Of a DNA stretch of 33,885 nucleotides, positions 26,339 to 33,885 are shown piece after piece. The notes under the pieces are model-generated. The model did not search any database, was not told the origin of the DNA, and worked only from the letters and a program-made list of their open reading frames with translations. Position 1 is the first letter of the stretch. Each line of letters opens with the position of its first letter. Both the position numbers and the translations under genes were made by a program. The stretch comes from Aggregatibacter actinomycetemcomitans (lineage in GTDB: Bacteria; Pseudomonadota; Gammaproteobacteria; Enterobacterales; Pasteurellaceae), in NCBI GenBank assembly GCA_017160915.1, contig JACAWG010000059.1:1-33885 (forward strand), written 5' to 3'.

Positions 26339-27016
26339 ATGACATTTCAAATTGTATTTCAACATCCTGATTTTATTGTCATTAACAAACTGAACGGGAT
26401 AAGCGTACACAAAGACGATGCGGACATCGGTCTAACCCGACTGGTGGCGCAACAGCTCGGCGTGCCGCAGGTTTGGCTGGTACACCGGTTGGATAAAGTC
26501 ACCTCGGGGTTGTTAATGTTGGCGCTAAATGAACAGGCTGCCGTGACGTTGTCGCAAAAATTCGCGCATCATCAAATCCAAAAAACCTATATCGCACTGG
26601 CAACCCACAAACCAAAGAAAAAGCAGGGGAGAATCAGCGGTGATATGCAAAAAGCCCGTCGGGGCGCCTGGAAGCTGAGCCAAAGCAAAGAAAACCCCGC
26701 CGTGACGGATTTTGTCTCGCATAGTCTCGCACCGAATTTGCGCTTATTTATTCTGCAACCGAAAACCGGCAAAACCCACCAACTGCGCGTCGCCATGAAA
26801 AGTTTAGGCAGCCCGATTTTAGGCGATGCTTTGTATGGCGGTGATAGCGCCGATCGCACCTATCTGCACGCCTATCAATTATCGTTTGACTATTTCGGAC
26901 AGGCGGTTCAAATTAAAGGGGAACCGCTCAAAGACGAAAAGTGCGGTGATTTTTTTCAGCGTTTTTGGGCGGACATCGAAAAATACGTCAATGCCGACGC
27001 CGAAAAAACACCTTAA
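26339..27016 (+). CDS. RluA-family pseudouridine synthase (TIGR01621-like)
   Basis: I choose ATG 26339 (MTFQIVFQHP), giving 225 aa; the in-frame ATG at 26273 would add residues lacking family similarity and fall in the divergent promoter region. Motif II VHRLDKVTSGLL holds catalytic Asp52, and LQPKTGKTHQLRVAMKSLGSPILGD is the C-terminal family block, quoted here only in outline. It resembles the uncharacterised H. influenzae RluA paralogue of about 219 aa, which lacks an S4 domain. The target RNA base is unknown. Two USS copies lie at and after the gene end (near 26940 and 27023). Confidence 0.9.
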   Translation: MTFQIVFQHPDFIVINKLNGISVHKDDADIGLTRLVAQQLGVPQVWLVHRLDKVTSGLLMLALNEQAAVTLSQKFAHHQIQKTYIALATHKPKKKQGRISGDMQKARRGAWKLSQSKENPAVTDFVSHSLAPNLRLFILQPKTGKTHQLRVAMKSLGSPILGDALYGGDSADRTYLHAYQLSFDYFGQAVQIKGEPLKDEKCGDFFQRFWADIEKYVNADAEKTP

Positions 27017-27060
27017 AATTTGACCGCACTTTTCGGCAATAAAACCCAGGGAATCCCGTT

Positions 27061-27924
27061 ATGCAGACGAAAATCAAAACAACGTCATACCAAAAAGCCA
27101 TTATTTGCATGATCTTTGCCTACATCAGCATTGCCTTGATGGGCGTGTTCGTTAAATACGCTTCCGACGAATTGCCTTCCAGTGAAATTCTGTTTTCCCG
27201 CTTTCTTATCGGCTTCATTTTTTTACTGCCTTTCATGATTCGCGACGGCGATTTCAAAGTGGAACTCAGCCAATGGCCGTTTCTCGTCATGCGCAATCTT
27301 GCCGGCATCGCCAGTATGTTGCTGACGTTCTACGCCATCAAATATTTGCCTATTTCCATCGCCGTTTTGCTGATGAACACTTCGGCACTATTCGTGCCTT
27401 TATTGCTGTTTGTGTTACGCACCCGAACCCCGTTGAAAGTGCTGGCGTGCAGTTTTCTCGGTTTTGCGGGCGTTTCCATTATCATGCTGACGGATTCCGC
27501 CAAGCATTTTGAACTTCTGCACATCGGCTACGCGCTGGGCGCCGCATTCTTAGCCGCCATGGCGTTCATCAGCTTGCAGGAATTAAACAAACACAACTCC
27601 CCAAAAAACATCGTGTTCTACTTCCATTTATTAGGCTCCCTGTTGCTGCCGTTATTTTTCGCCGCACAATGGGAAGTTCCTACGGCGCACGGCTTTCTTT
27701 TATTGCTCTTGGTGGGCGGTTTCGGCTTAATCTTCCAATTATTGCTCACCCGCGCCTTTAAATACGCCCCGGCGAACATCATCACCCCGTTTGCTTTCAC
27801 CGGCGTGATTTTTTCCAGCATTTGCGACTGGCTGTTCTGGCACAACGTGCCGCCCCTCAATTTCTGGATTGGCTCACTGGTCATCATCCTATCCGTCAGC
27901 TTATTGGCAAAAATGCGTCGCTAA
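27061..27924 (+). CDS. EamA/DMT-superfamily transporter
   Basis: The 287-aa protein has ten predicted membrane helices in two EamA repeats, the first beginning at AIICMIFAYISIALMGVF and the second near HIGYALGAAFLAAMAF. The SSEILFSRFLIGF segment and FLGFAGVSIIML are typical. Members export amino acids, purines or other metabolites; the substrate cannot be read from sequence. It follows the RluA-like gene by 44 bp in the same direction and may be cotranscribed. Confidence 0.87.
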   Translation: MQTKIKTTSYQKAIICMIFAYISIALMGVFVKYASDELPSSEILFSRFLIGFIFLLPFMIRDGDFKVELSQWPFLVMRNLAGIASMLLTFYAIKYLPISIAVLLMNTSALFVPLLLFVLRTRTPLKVLACSFLGFAGVSIIMLTDSAKHFELLHIGYALGAAFLAAMAFISLQELNKHNSPKNIVFYFHLLGSLLLPLFFAAQWEVPTAHGFLLLLLVGGFGLIFQLLLTRAFKYAPANIITPFAFTGVIFSSICDWLFWHNVPPLNFWIGSLVIILSVSLLAKMRR

Positions 27925-28007
27925 ATGCCGTAAATTATTTCCCCAAACTCCACGGCTTTTCGTTACAATAGCGCGTTTTTAACATTTCATTTCAAGGGAG
28001 AAAACAC

Positions 28008-28328
28008 ATGGAATACCCAATTTGCCCATCCTGCAAAGGCGAAAACACCTATCACGACTCAATCCAATTCGTCTGCCCCGATTGCGGACACGAATGGACC
28101 GGTAACGAAAGCGAGGAACACGATGATCAGCTCATCGTCAAAGACAGCAACGGCAACTTACTCGCCGACGGCGACGACGTGCTGCTCATCAAAGACTTAA
28201 AACTCAAAGGCTCTTCCGAGGTGTTAAAGAAAGGCACCAAATTCAAAAACATCCGCCTCACCCACGGCGACCACAACGTCGATTGCGGCAAAATTATGTT
28301 GAAGTCGGAGTTTTTGAAGAAGGCGTAG
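28008..28328 (+). CDS. yjdM: Zinc-ribbon protein YjdM (PhnA family)
   Basis: The 106-aa protein starts with a four-cysteine zinc ribbon (Cys6, 9, 23, 26: CPSC and CPDC) and ends in the PhnA-type SH3-like domain: [42 protein letters not shown]. Despite the old name PhnA, a role in phosphonate use is not supported for this family, and the function is unknown. AAGGGAG precedes the start. A terminator lies 10 bp past the stop. Confidence 0.93.
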   Translation: MEYPICPSCKGENTYHDSIQFVCPDCGHEWTGNESEEHDDQLIVKDSNGNLLADGDDVLLIKDLKLKGSSEVLKKGTKFKNIRLTHGDHNVDCGKIMLKSEFLKKA

Positions 28329-28337
28329 GTGGATAGG

Positions 28338-28366
28338 AAAGCCATCTGTTAGTCGGATGGCTTTTG
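28338..28366 (+). terminator. Terminator after yjdM
   Basis: AAAGCCATC (28338-28346) pairs with GATGGCTTT (28356-28364); two further pairs narrow the loop to TTAGT. A T run follows. Confidence 0.88.
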
Positions 28367-28408
28367 TTTAAGAAAAATAGTAAAAAAACGACCGCACTTT
28401 TAAGATCG

Positions 28409-28414
28409 TATAAT
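28409..28414 (+). promoter_or_regulatory. Consensus -10 element before the PIN-like gene
   Basis: TATAAT at 28409-28414 matches the -10 consensus exactly and lies 32 bp before the start at 28447. No good -35 is seen; a USS copy (about 28391) occupies the spacer region. Confidence 0.45.
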
Positions 28415-28446
28415 GATTAAAAATTTAAATTACCGGAACCAATACA

Positions 28447-29286
28447 ATGAAATACGCTTTTATCGATTATGAAAATATTCATTCTCTGAATAATCTTAAT
28501 TTAAATTGCTATGAGAAAATTTTTCTTTTCTTTGGTGCAAATTTACAAAGCATTCAACTCTCTGAAAAGTTTAATGATGAACTAAATATTACATTAATTA
28601 CCGTTCAAAGTTCGGGTAAAAATAATCTTGATTTTCATATTGCTTATTACCTTGGCAAAATGGATATGCAAGTAGATAAAAATATTGAATTTTTTGTTAT
28701 TTCAAAAGATAACGGGTATTCAGGTATTTGTGATTTTATTCGAAATCAACGCAATGCAAGAAAATGCGTACTACTCAAACCACAACCCCAGGTTGAAGAC
28801 AGTCAGGAAATTAAATTAATTGAGGATAAATCAATAAAAGCAGATGTTAATATTGAGCAATATGTTAAAGAATTTCAAGATTATGTTTCAAAGGCAAAGG
28901 TAGAGCATTTACCAAGAAAAAAAGATAAATTATGTAATAGTATTCGTTCACAAACAGGAATTAAAAGTCTTAATGAAGCATTAAGACAAAATGCCGTAAA
29001 TCAAACCATTAAAGAGCTACTTAAAGAAAAATTAATTAATATTAACGGCGAGCAGGTTATATATACTGAAGAAAATAGCGATTCTATTTATCTTAAATAT
29101 GAGAAGCATTTGTTACAGCGTAAAAAAGAGCAGAGACCGTCATCTATTAAAAGTCTTAAAAATGATATTGCTGCAAAATGTAATATTAGAAATGATATCA
29201 CTAAGGTAAATGATGTTGTTCAGTATTTAGTAAATAATAAAATTATTAAAAATTCGACAGAATCAAAAGTAACTTATTTAAAATAA
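28447..29286 (+). CDS. PIN/NYN-like domain protein with tandem C-terminal modules
   Basis: The 279-aa protein is not one I can name. Residues 1-115 look like a PIN/NYN-type nuclease fold: YAFIDYENI with Asp7, SGKNNLDFHIAYYLG with Asp62, and FVISKDNGYSGICDFI with Asp88, an acidic set as used for metal binding in this superfamily. After a linker (about 116-150) come two similar modules, about 155-207 and 230-278, each with a Lys-rich start, a helical middle and a final beta strand (QVIYTEE, KVTYLK), perhaps winged-helix domains. The gene is strikingly AT-rich compared with its neighbours and contains no USS, suggesting transfer. RNA cleavage or binding, possibly in defence or RNA quality control, is only an inference. 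Confidence 0.72.
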   Translation: MKYAFIDYENIHSLNNLNLNCYEKIFLFFGANLQSIQLSEKFNDELNITLITVQSSGKNNLDFHIAYYLGKMDMQVDKNIEFFVISKDNGYSGICDFIRNQRNARKCVLLKPQPQVEDSQEIKLIEDKSIKADVNIEQYVKEFQDYVSKAKVEHLPRKKDKLCNSIRSQTGIKSLNEALRQNAVNQTIKELLKEKLININGEQVIYTEENSDSIYLKYEKHLLQRKKEQRPSSIKSLKNDIAAKCNIRNDITKVNDVVQYLVNNKIIKNSTESKVTYLK

Positions 29287-29295
29287 CTATCCACC

Positions 29296-29329
29296 AAAAA
29301 GTGCGGTTGATTTTCACCGCACTTTTTTT
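29296..29329. terminator. Inverted-USS terminator after the PIN-like gene
   Basis: AAAAAGTGCGGT (29296-29307) pairs with ACCGCACTTTTT (29316-29327) over an 8-nt loop and runs into further T residues. It is a near copy of the thrS terminator at 6134-6167. Confidence 0.9.
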
Positions 29330-29400
29330 GTTACGCCTACCGAACTCATCGCCGATACGCTCATCTAATCAACAGTATATCTTTTAAACAGGAGAATCTT

Positions 29401-30942
29401 ATGCACACAAAAACATGGTTGACTTCGTTGGTGGGGTTGGTGATTTCAGGGGCGGTGTGGGCGAATCCGCCGCAGGCGCAGGATCCGTTGGCGGAGGCGC
29501 CTTATTTTAATAAAACGGATAGCGGCTATGATTTGAAATTCTCGCCGAAAACCTACCGCACTTTGGAAGCGAAGGTGAACGGGGAAACTGTGAAATTCCG
29601 CGCCTTTGAGAAAATCGTGTATGTGCAGCAGCCACTTGAGCCGGATTATCAAGCGTTGAATATTTATGTGCCGGAAGCGTATTTTAACGACGGTAGCATT
29701 AACGGTTTTACGGCGCAAACCGCACCGATTTTCCTGCCGAATGCGGTGGGCGGTTATATGCCGGCGAAGGCGGCGACCTATGATGCGAAAGGGTTCGGTG
29801 GCAGCGATAAACCGAATGCCATTTTGACCGCACTTTCCAAAGGCTACGTGGTGGCGAGTGTGGGTGCACGAGGGCGGACGCTGGAGAAAGATGGAAAATA
29901 TACCGGCAAGGCGCCGGCGGCGATTATTGATTTGAAATCGGCGGTGCGTTATTTGCATTTCAACGATGACGTGATGCCGGGCGATGCCAATAAAATTATT
30001 TCTAACGGCACCAGTGCCGGCGGGGCATTGTCAGCTTTGTTAGGCGCGAGCGGTGATAATCAGGACTATGCCTATTATTTAAAACAAGCGGGCGCGGCAG
30101 AGGCGAGCGATGCGATTTTTGCGGTTTCCGCTTATTGCCCGATTACCAATCTGGAGCATGCCGACAGCGCTTATGAATGGGAGTTTAACGGCTTAAATGA
30201 GTATCGTCGTATGGATATGAGTCGTTTAAATGCGGACAGTTATAACGACCGTTCGCAAGCGGCGGCAAAAGCCACGATTGACGGCACATTGACGGCAGAG
30301 GAAATTAAGCTGTCCGATCAGCTAAAAGCCGAATTTCCGTCTTATGTAAACCGTTTGAAATTGAAAGACGAAAAGGGCAATGCGCTCACGTTAGATGCGC
30401 AAGGTAACGGTTCCTTTAAGGATTATGTGAAATCGGTGATTGTGCGGGCGGCGGATAGGGCGCGTAAAAGCGGCGTTTCTTTTGAGGATAAACCTTGGGT
30501 GCAACTGAGCAAAGAAGGCGTCAGCGATATTGATTGGGACGGTTATATTCACTCGGAAAAACGAATGAAATCGCCGCCGGCGTTTGACGCACTGAACTTG
30601 AGTTCGGGCGAGAATAATTTATTCGGCACGGAAACCGTGAATAATCAGCATTTCACGACGTTTTCGTGGCAGCATAGCACGGAAAAAGGCAAAATGGCGG
30701 ATAAAAATATCGTGCGCTTAATGAACGCCATGAATTATGTGGAGCAGAGCAAAACGCAGCACTGGCGCATTCGCGTCGGCACCTCCGACCGCGATACTTC
30801 TCATGCCATCGGCGCCATGTTAGCCATAAAATTACGTATGGCAGACAAACAGGTGGATTATGAAACCCCGTGGGGCATACCGCACTCGGGAGATTATGAT
30901 TTGGACGAATTGTTCCAATGGACGGACAGCATCACGAAGTAA
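29401..30942 (+). CDS. Secreted subtype-B tannase / alpha-beta hydrolase
   Basis: The 513-aa protein has a signal peptide (about 1-21, ending VWA) and a large alpha/beta-hydrolase domain with the bacterial tannase pattern: LNIYVPEAYF near 86-95, PNAVGGYMP, SVGARGRT near 153-160, and the nucleophile elbow GTSAGG with Ser205. An Asp in GTSDRDTSH (463 or 465) and His495 in GIPHSGDYDLDEL complete the likely triad. Tannases release gallic acid from galloyl esters of plant polyphenols. Location is periplasmic or secreted. An AGGAG ribosome-binding site precedes the start. The gene is monocistronic with a strong terminator. Gallate-handling genes are not seen nearby. Confidence 0.84.
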   Translation: MHTKTWLTSLVGLVISGAVWANPPQAQDPLAEAPYFNKTDSGYDLKFSPKTYRTLEAKVNGETVKFRAFEKIVYVQQPLEPDYQALNIYVPEAYFNDGSINGFTAQTAPIFLPNAVGGYMPAKAATYDAKGFGGSDKPNAILTALSKGYVVASVGARGRTLEKDGKYTGKAPAAIIDLKSAVRYLHFNDDVMPGDANKIISNGTSAGGALSALLGASGDNQDYAYYLKQAGAAEASDAIFAVSAYCPITNLEHADSAYEWEFNGLNEYRRMDMSRLNADSYNDRSQAAAKATIDGTLTAEEIKLSDQLKAEFPSYVNRLKLKDEKGNALTLDAQGNGSFKDYVKSVIVRAADRARKSGVSFEDKPWVQLSKEGVSDIDWDGYIHSEKRMKSPPAFDALNLSSGENNLFGTETVNNQHFTTFSWQHSTEKGKMADKNIVRLMNAMNYVEQSKTQHWRIRVGTSDRDTSHAIGAMLAIKLRMADKQVDYETPWGIPHSGDYDLDELFQWTDSITK

Positions 30943-30990
30943 TCGGAAAAAAGTGCGGTCGAAATTTTCGGTGTTTTTGACCCATACAAA

Positions 30991-31018
30991 AAAGGCTTAG
31001 AATTTTCTAAGCCTTTTG
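30991..31018. terminator. Bidirectional terminator between tannase gene and pykA
   Basis: AAAGGCTTAGAA (30991-31002) pairs with TTCTAAGCCTTT (31005-31016), flanked by A and T runs. It serves both convergent genes. Confidence 0.92.
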
Positions 31019-31042
31019 TTTATCCGTTTATCGTTACGTTAA

Positions 31043-32488
31043 TTATTCAACGGTAAGGATACGACAGGTATTGGTGTTGGAACCGCTGTTGGCGAATTCT
31101 GCGCCTTGGGTTAATAACACGGTGTCGCCTGACATTAAGAAGCCTTTTTCTTTTAACAGATTAATGGCTTTTTGTGCGCCGTCGATAGTGCGGCTGACAT
31201 CGTCGTAATAAATCGGGGTTACACCACGATATAACGCACACAGATTTAAGGTGTTTTGATTACGGGATAAAGCGAAAATCGGCAGACCGGAGCTAATGCG
31301 GGACATTAACAGCGGGGTGCGACCGGAGCTACTCATCGCGATAATCGCGCTTACGCCTTTCATGTGGTTGGCGGCGAACATGGCGGACATCGCAATGGTT
31401 TCTTCAATGCTGTCGAACTCCACGTCCATACGGTGGTGGGAAATGTTGATGCTAGGCATTTTTTCCGCACCTAAACACACTTTCGCCATGGCGGCAACGG
31501 TTTCGGCAGGATATTGACCGGCGGCGGTTTCGGCAGAAAGCATTACCGCGTCGGTGCCGTCTAACACCGCGTTCGCTACGTCCATAACTTCCGCACGGGT
31601 CGGCATTGGGTTGCTGATCATGGATTCCATCATTTGTGTCGCGGTGATGACCACGCGGTTTAATTTACGGGAACGACGGATTAATTTTTTCTGTACGCCG
31701 ACCAATTCCGGATCACCGATTTCCACCCCTAAGTCGCCACGGGCAACCATGATGACGTCGGAAGCCAGAATGATGTCGTCCATTGCGGCATCGTCAACAA
31801 CGGTTTCGGCACGTTCGACTTTGGCAACGATTTTGGCATTTAAGCCGGCTTCTTGAGCTAATTGACGGGCGTAGTTTAAATCTGCGCTGGAGCGCGGGAA
31901 GGAAATGGCAAGGTAGTCAACACCGATACGCGCGGCGGTAATGATGTCCGCTTTGTCTTTTTCGGTTAAAGCATCGGCAGATAAACCGCCGCCTAATTTG
32001 TTAATCCCTTTGTTGTTGGATAACGGACCGCCGACGGTTACTTCAGTGAATACTTTTGCGCCCTCGGTGGATAATACTTTTAATTGCACGCGACCATCGT
32101 CTAATAACAGAATGTCGCCCGGTACAACGTCTTGCGGAAGGGTTTTGTAGTCTAAACCGACAACTTCTTGTGTGCCTTCGCCTTTCGGTAACTCTGCGTC
32201 TAATACGAATTTATCGCCGACGTTTAAGAAGATTTTGCCGTCTTTAAATGTGGATACGCGAATTTTAGGCCCTTGTAAGTCACCTAAAATCGCCACGGTT
32301 TTGCCTAATTTTTTGGCAATTTCACGCACGCGTTCTGCGCGGGCGATGTGATCTTCCGGTGAGCCGTGTGAGAAATTCATGCGCACTACGTTGGCACCGG
32401 CAGCAATGATTTTTTCTAAATTGTTACCACGGTCTGTTGAAGGTCCCATAGTACATACAATTTTCGTTCTTCTTAGTCTTCTGGACAT
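31043..32488 (-). CDS. pykA: Pyruvate kinase (PykA type)
   Basis: The start is placed at 32488 ([17 protein letters not shown]) behind GGAGAAAT, giving 481 aa, equal to the E. coli PykA type (480). The frame continues upstream to 32548 without family similarity. It makes pyruvate and ATP from phosphoenolpyruvate and ADP. Visible are [15 protein letters not shown] (ADP/K+ site), the barrel segments [24 protein letters not shown] with the catalytic Lys, [20 protein letters not shown] and [12 protein letters not shown], and a C-terminal regulatory domain. A weak CRP-like half site occurs upstream near 32597-32611, of doubtful value. Confidence 0.97.
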   Translation of the reverse strand: MSRRLRRTKIVCTMGPSTDRGNNLEKIIAAGANVVRMNFSHGSPEDHIARAERVREIAKKLGKTVAILGDLQGPKIRVSTFKDGKIFLNVGDKFVLDAELPKGEGTQEVVGLDYKTLPQDVVPGDILLLDDGRVQLKVLSTEGAKVFTEVTVGGPLSNNKGINKLGGGLSADALTEKDKADIITAARIGVDYLAISFPRSSADLNYARQLAQEAGLNAKIVAKVERAETVVDDAAMDDIILASDVIMVARGDLGVEIGDPELVGVQKKLIRRSRKLNRVVITATQMMESMISNPMPTRAEVMDVANAVLDGTDAVMLSAETAAGQYPAETVAAMAKVCLGAEKMPSINISHHRMDVEFDSIEETIAMSAMFAANHMKGVSAIIAMSSSGRTPLLMSRISSGLPIFALSRNQNTLNLCALYRGVTPIYYDDVSRTIDGAQKAINLLKEKGFLMSGDTVLLTQGAEFANSGSNTNTCRILTVE

Positions 32489-32687
32489 TAAGATTTCTCC
32501 GTAATTGGTTGTATTGTAAAAACTTTTTATTGCGGGTGCAGATTTCAATAATTACCCACAAAAAACTGGGCGGTATTATACGCCGAAAATAAAATTAGAT
32601 CGAGATCACATTTCAGGAAAAACCGTTGCAATTTTAGCCGATTTTATAAAAGCGTTTAGGCATAATCGGTTACGGTTTCCCCATGAA

Positions 32688-32732
32688 AAAAGTGCGGTGA
32701 AAAAACACATTAATTTTCAACCGCACTTTTTG
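32688..32732. terminator. Inverted-USS hairpin terminator after nrdB
   Basis: AAAAGTGCGGT (32688-32698) pairs with ACCGCACTTTT (32720-32730) over a 21-nt loop. Reading the minus strand, it lies just past the nrdB stop and is followed by a T run. The rest of 32489-32735 holds the pykA start signals only. Confidence 0.75.
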
Positions 32733-32735
32733 AGA

Positions 32736-33725
32736 CTAGAACAAATCGTCTGCCGTGATTTGTTTCATTTTTTTGCTGTAATCGGTGGAACGTTTGTTGA
32801 AGAAATCCGTTTCCTTGGTGGAGAGAATTTCAATGTCAAACCATTCCGTTTCTTTCAGCTGCGCCGGATTGATGTTGTAAATTGGCTCCAAACCTAACGC
32901 GGCGAGGGAGTTGTTGTAACGGTTGGCGATGTAATTTTCCACGGTGGCTTTGCTTAAGAAATCCAATTCGCCGTCTTCGAAAATCCAGTCCAGAATGGCT
33001 TTTTCCGCGTTGAAAGCCTGTTCGGCGAGTTCTTTTAATTCGCCATAAAACTCATCGGTAAATAATTCCGGCTGTTCTTCGCGTAACAGGTGATAAAGGG
33101 TGATACCAAAACGCCCGTGAATTTCTTCTTCTTTAGAGGTGGCTTCTACCGCGTTAGAAATGCCTTTGAACAGATTTTTATGCTTGTTGAAGCTCATCAT
33201 GATAACGAACTGGCTGAACAACGAAATGTGTTCCACGAACAGTGAGAACATCACCAGTGAAAGCACAAAATCCTGCTGGCTAACGTCTTTTTTACGCATA
33301 AAGGCTTCCATGTATTCAATACGCGCCATGATGGCTTTGTATTGACGCACGTTGCGGAACATTTCGTTCAAACCGAGTTTTTCCAGCAGGAAAGAATAGG
33401 CGTCTTTGTGGCGAATTTCCGATTCCAGAAAACTACCGCCCACATCTTCAATTTCCGGTTTTGGGAAATAATTGTAGAGGTTACCCCAGAAGCGTTTGAC
33501 GCTTACTTCAATTTGCGAAATGGCGAGCATGGTTTTGGTGATAACGGCGCGTTCGACGTCGCTGATATGAGTGCGGAAATCCTGAATGTCGCCGGTGAAA
33601 TTAAATTCCGTGTGAAGCCAGTAAGAATGGCGGATAGCGTCTTTAAATTCAAGCAGTTCCGGGTATTCGTAAGGTTTAATTTCAAAGCGTGGGGTAAATA
33701 AGCTGCGTTTTGTGGTAGCGTTCAT
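32736..33725 (-). CDS. nrdB: Class I ribonucleoside-diphosphate reductase subunit beta, short form
   Basis: The 329-aa protein is clearly shorter than the usual gammaproteobacterial NrdB (376 aa). It keeps the ferritin-like di-metal site: Glu73 at the E. coli Asp84 position, Glu103-x-x-His106, Glu165 and Glu200-x-x-His203, plus the radical Tyr110 in the ExxHxxxY pattern. The C-terminal tail ends TADDLF, suited to docking on NrdA. With NrdA it makes deoxynucleotides. The KPYEYPELLEFKDAIRHS start and AISQIEVSVKRFWG resemble forms I associate with Bacteroidetes. nrdA is expected beyond the right edge of the window, 5' of this gene. A GGATC-type weak ribosome-binding site precedes the start. Confidence 0.9.
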   Translation of the reverse strand: MNATTKRSLFTPRFEIKPYEYPELLEFKDAIRHSYWLHTEFNFTGDIQDFRTHISDVERAVITKTMLAISQIEVSVKRFWGNLYNYFPKPEIEDVGGSFLESEIRHKDAYSFLLEKLGLNEMFRNVRQYKAIMARIEYMEAFMRKKDVSQQDFVLSLVMFSLFVEHISLFSQFVIMMSFNKHKNLFKGISNAVEATSKEEEIHGRFGITLYHLLREEQPELFTDEFYGELKELAEQAFNAEKAILDWIFEDGELDFLSKATVENYIANRYNNSLAALGLEPIYNINPAQLKETEWFDIEILSTKETDFFNKRSTDYSKKMKQITADDLF

Positions 33726-33800
33726 TGTGTGATCCTCGTGATTCGTGGAATAAGGCGCGCATTAGAAATGGATAACCAGACGGAATATTACTTTATTCTT

Positions 33801-33850
33801 TCCTTCCCCTACTTGCGGGGTAAGGTGCCCGAAGGGCGGAAGGGGGGATT
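33801..33850. repeat. GC-rich double-hairpin intergenic sequence upstream of nrdB
   Basis: CCTTCCCC (33802-33809) pairs with GGGG-T-AAGG (33817-33825) with one bulge, and GCCC (33827-33830) pairs with GGGC (33834-33837) over a GAA loop; a G6 run follows. The composition differs sharply from the AT-rich surroundings. It could be a dispersed repeat or a structured nrdA-nrdB intergenic RNA. Confidence 0.4.
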
Positions 33851-33885
33851 ATCTCAATGTTTCTACAAGATCATGCTTAAAAATT

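Noticed and set aside
28008-28328. Phosphonate-metabolism role suggested by the PhnA name of YjdM.
   Set aside because: The protein is a zinc-ribbon YjdM; the name is historical and no phosphonate genes are nearby.
32593-32611. Possible CRP site upstream of pykA.
   Set aside because: Only one half (TGTGA on the minus strand) is good; the other half departs from TCACA at several positions.

Overview
The window is Pasteurellaceae chromosome. The 9-bp core of the Haemophilus-type DNA uptake signal sequence (USS, AAGTGCGGT or its complement) occurs more than 30 times in about 34 kb, many proteins read like Haemophilus/Aggregatibacter orthologues, and the gene order is that of a compact gammaproteobacterial chromosome. 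Aggregatibacter or a close Haemophilus relative is my best inference; the species cannot be fixed from sequence reading alone. No rRNA, tRNA, CRISPR array, prophage or insertion sequence was recognised.

Layout. 1-4000: azoR (azoreductase, minus), sohB (inner-membrane protease), an OmpA-type lipoprotein, and a fructosamine-kinase-like yniA (minus). 4000-8760: translation block with thrS, fpr (minus, inserted), infC with an ATT start, rpmI and rplT. The thrS leader carries a hairpin that mimics the tRNA-Thr anticodon arm, and a structured element precedes rpmI. 8879-9439: an exported DUF1287 protein. 9440-10058: a 620-bp gene-free stretch holding a candidate minus-strand small RNA, a perfect CRP site and phased repeats that look like operators. 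10059-16311: a complete galactitol/tagatose cluster (lacD-like class I aldolase, gatZ, gatA, gatB, gatC, gatD, gatR). 16430-19516: the isoprenoid operon xseB-ispA-dxs (minus). 19650-20603: an exported esterase (minus). 20803-23068: accD-folC. 23127-26217: histidine phosphatase, cardiolipin synthase and LysO-type exporter (all minus). 26339-28328: RluA-like pseudouridine synthase, EamA transporter and YjdM. 28447-29286: a very AT-rich PIN-like protein with duplicated C-terminal modules. 29401-30942: a secreted subtype-B tannase. 31043-32488: pyruvate kinase (minus). 32736-33725: a compact, atypical class I NrdB (minus). 33726-33885: a GC-rich hairpin-forming intergenic sequence.

How genes work together. 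The gat cluster should import galactitol as galactitol-1-phosphate (GatABC), oxidise it to tagatose-6-phosphate (GatD) and, after a second phosphorylation, cleave tagatose-1,6-bisphosphate with the LacD-type aldolase; GatR and CRP probably control it. Many transcription units end in hairpins, several of them built from two inverted USS copies, so uptake signals double as terminators.

Most of the window is ordinary core genome. The items most worth a second look are the lacD-for-gatY replacement in the gat cluster, the AT-rich PIN-like gene, the Bacteroidetes-like NrdB, the candidate sRNA near 9511-9610, the rpmI leader element, the thrS tRNA mimic, and the Asp-to-Asn change at the expected catalytic base of YniA. 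I found no convincing wholly new multi-gene system.
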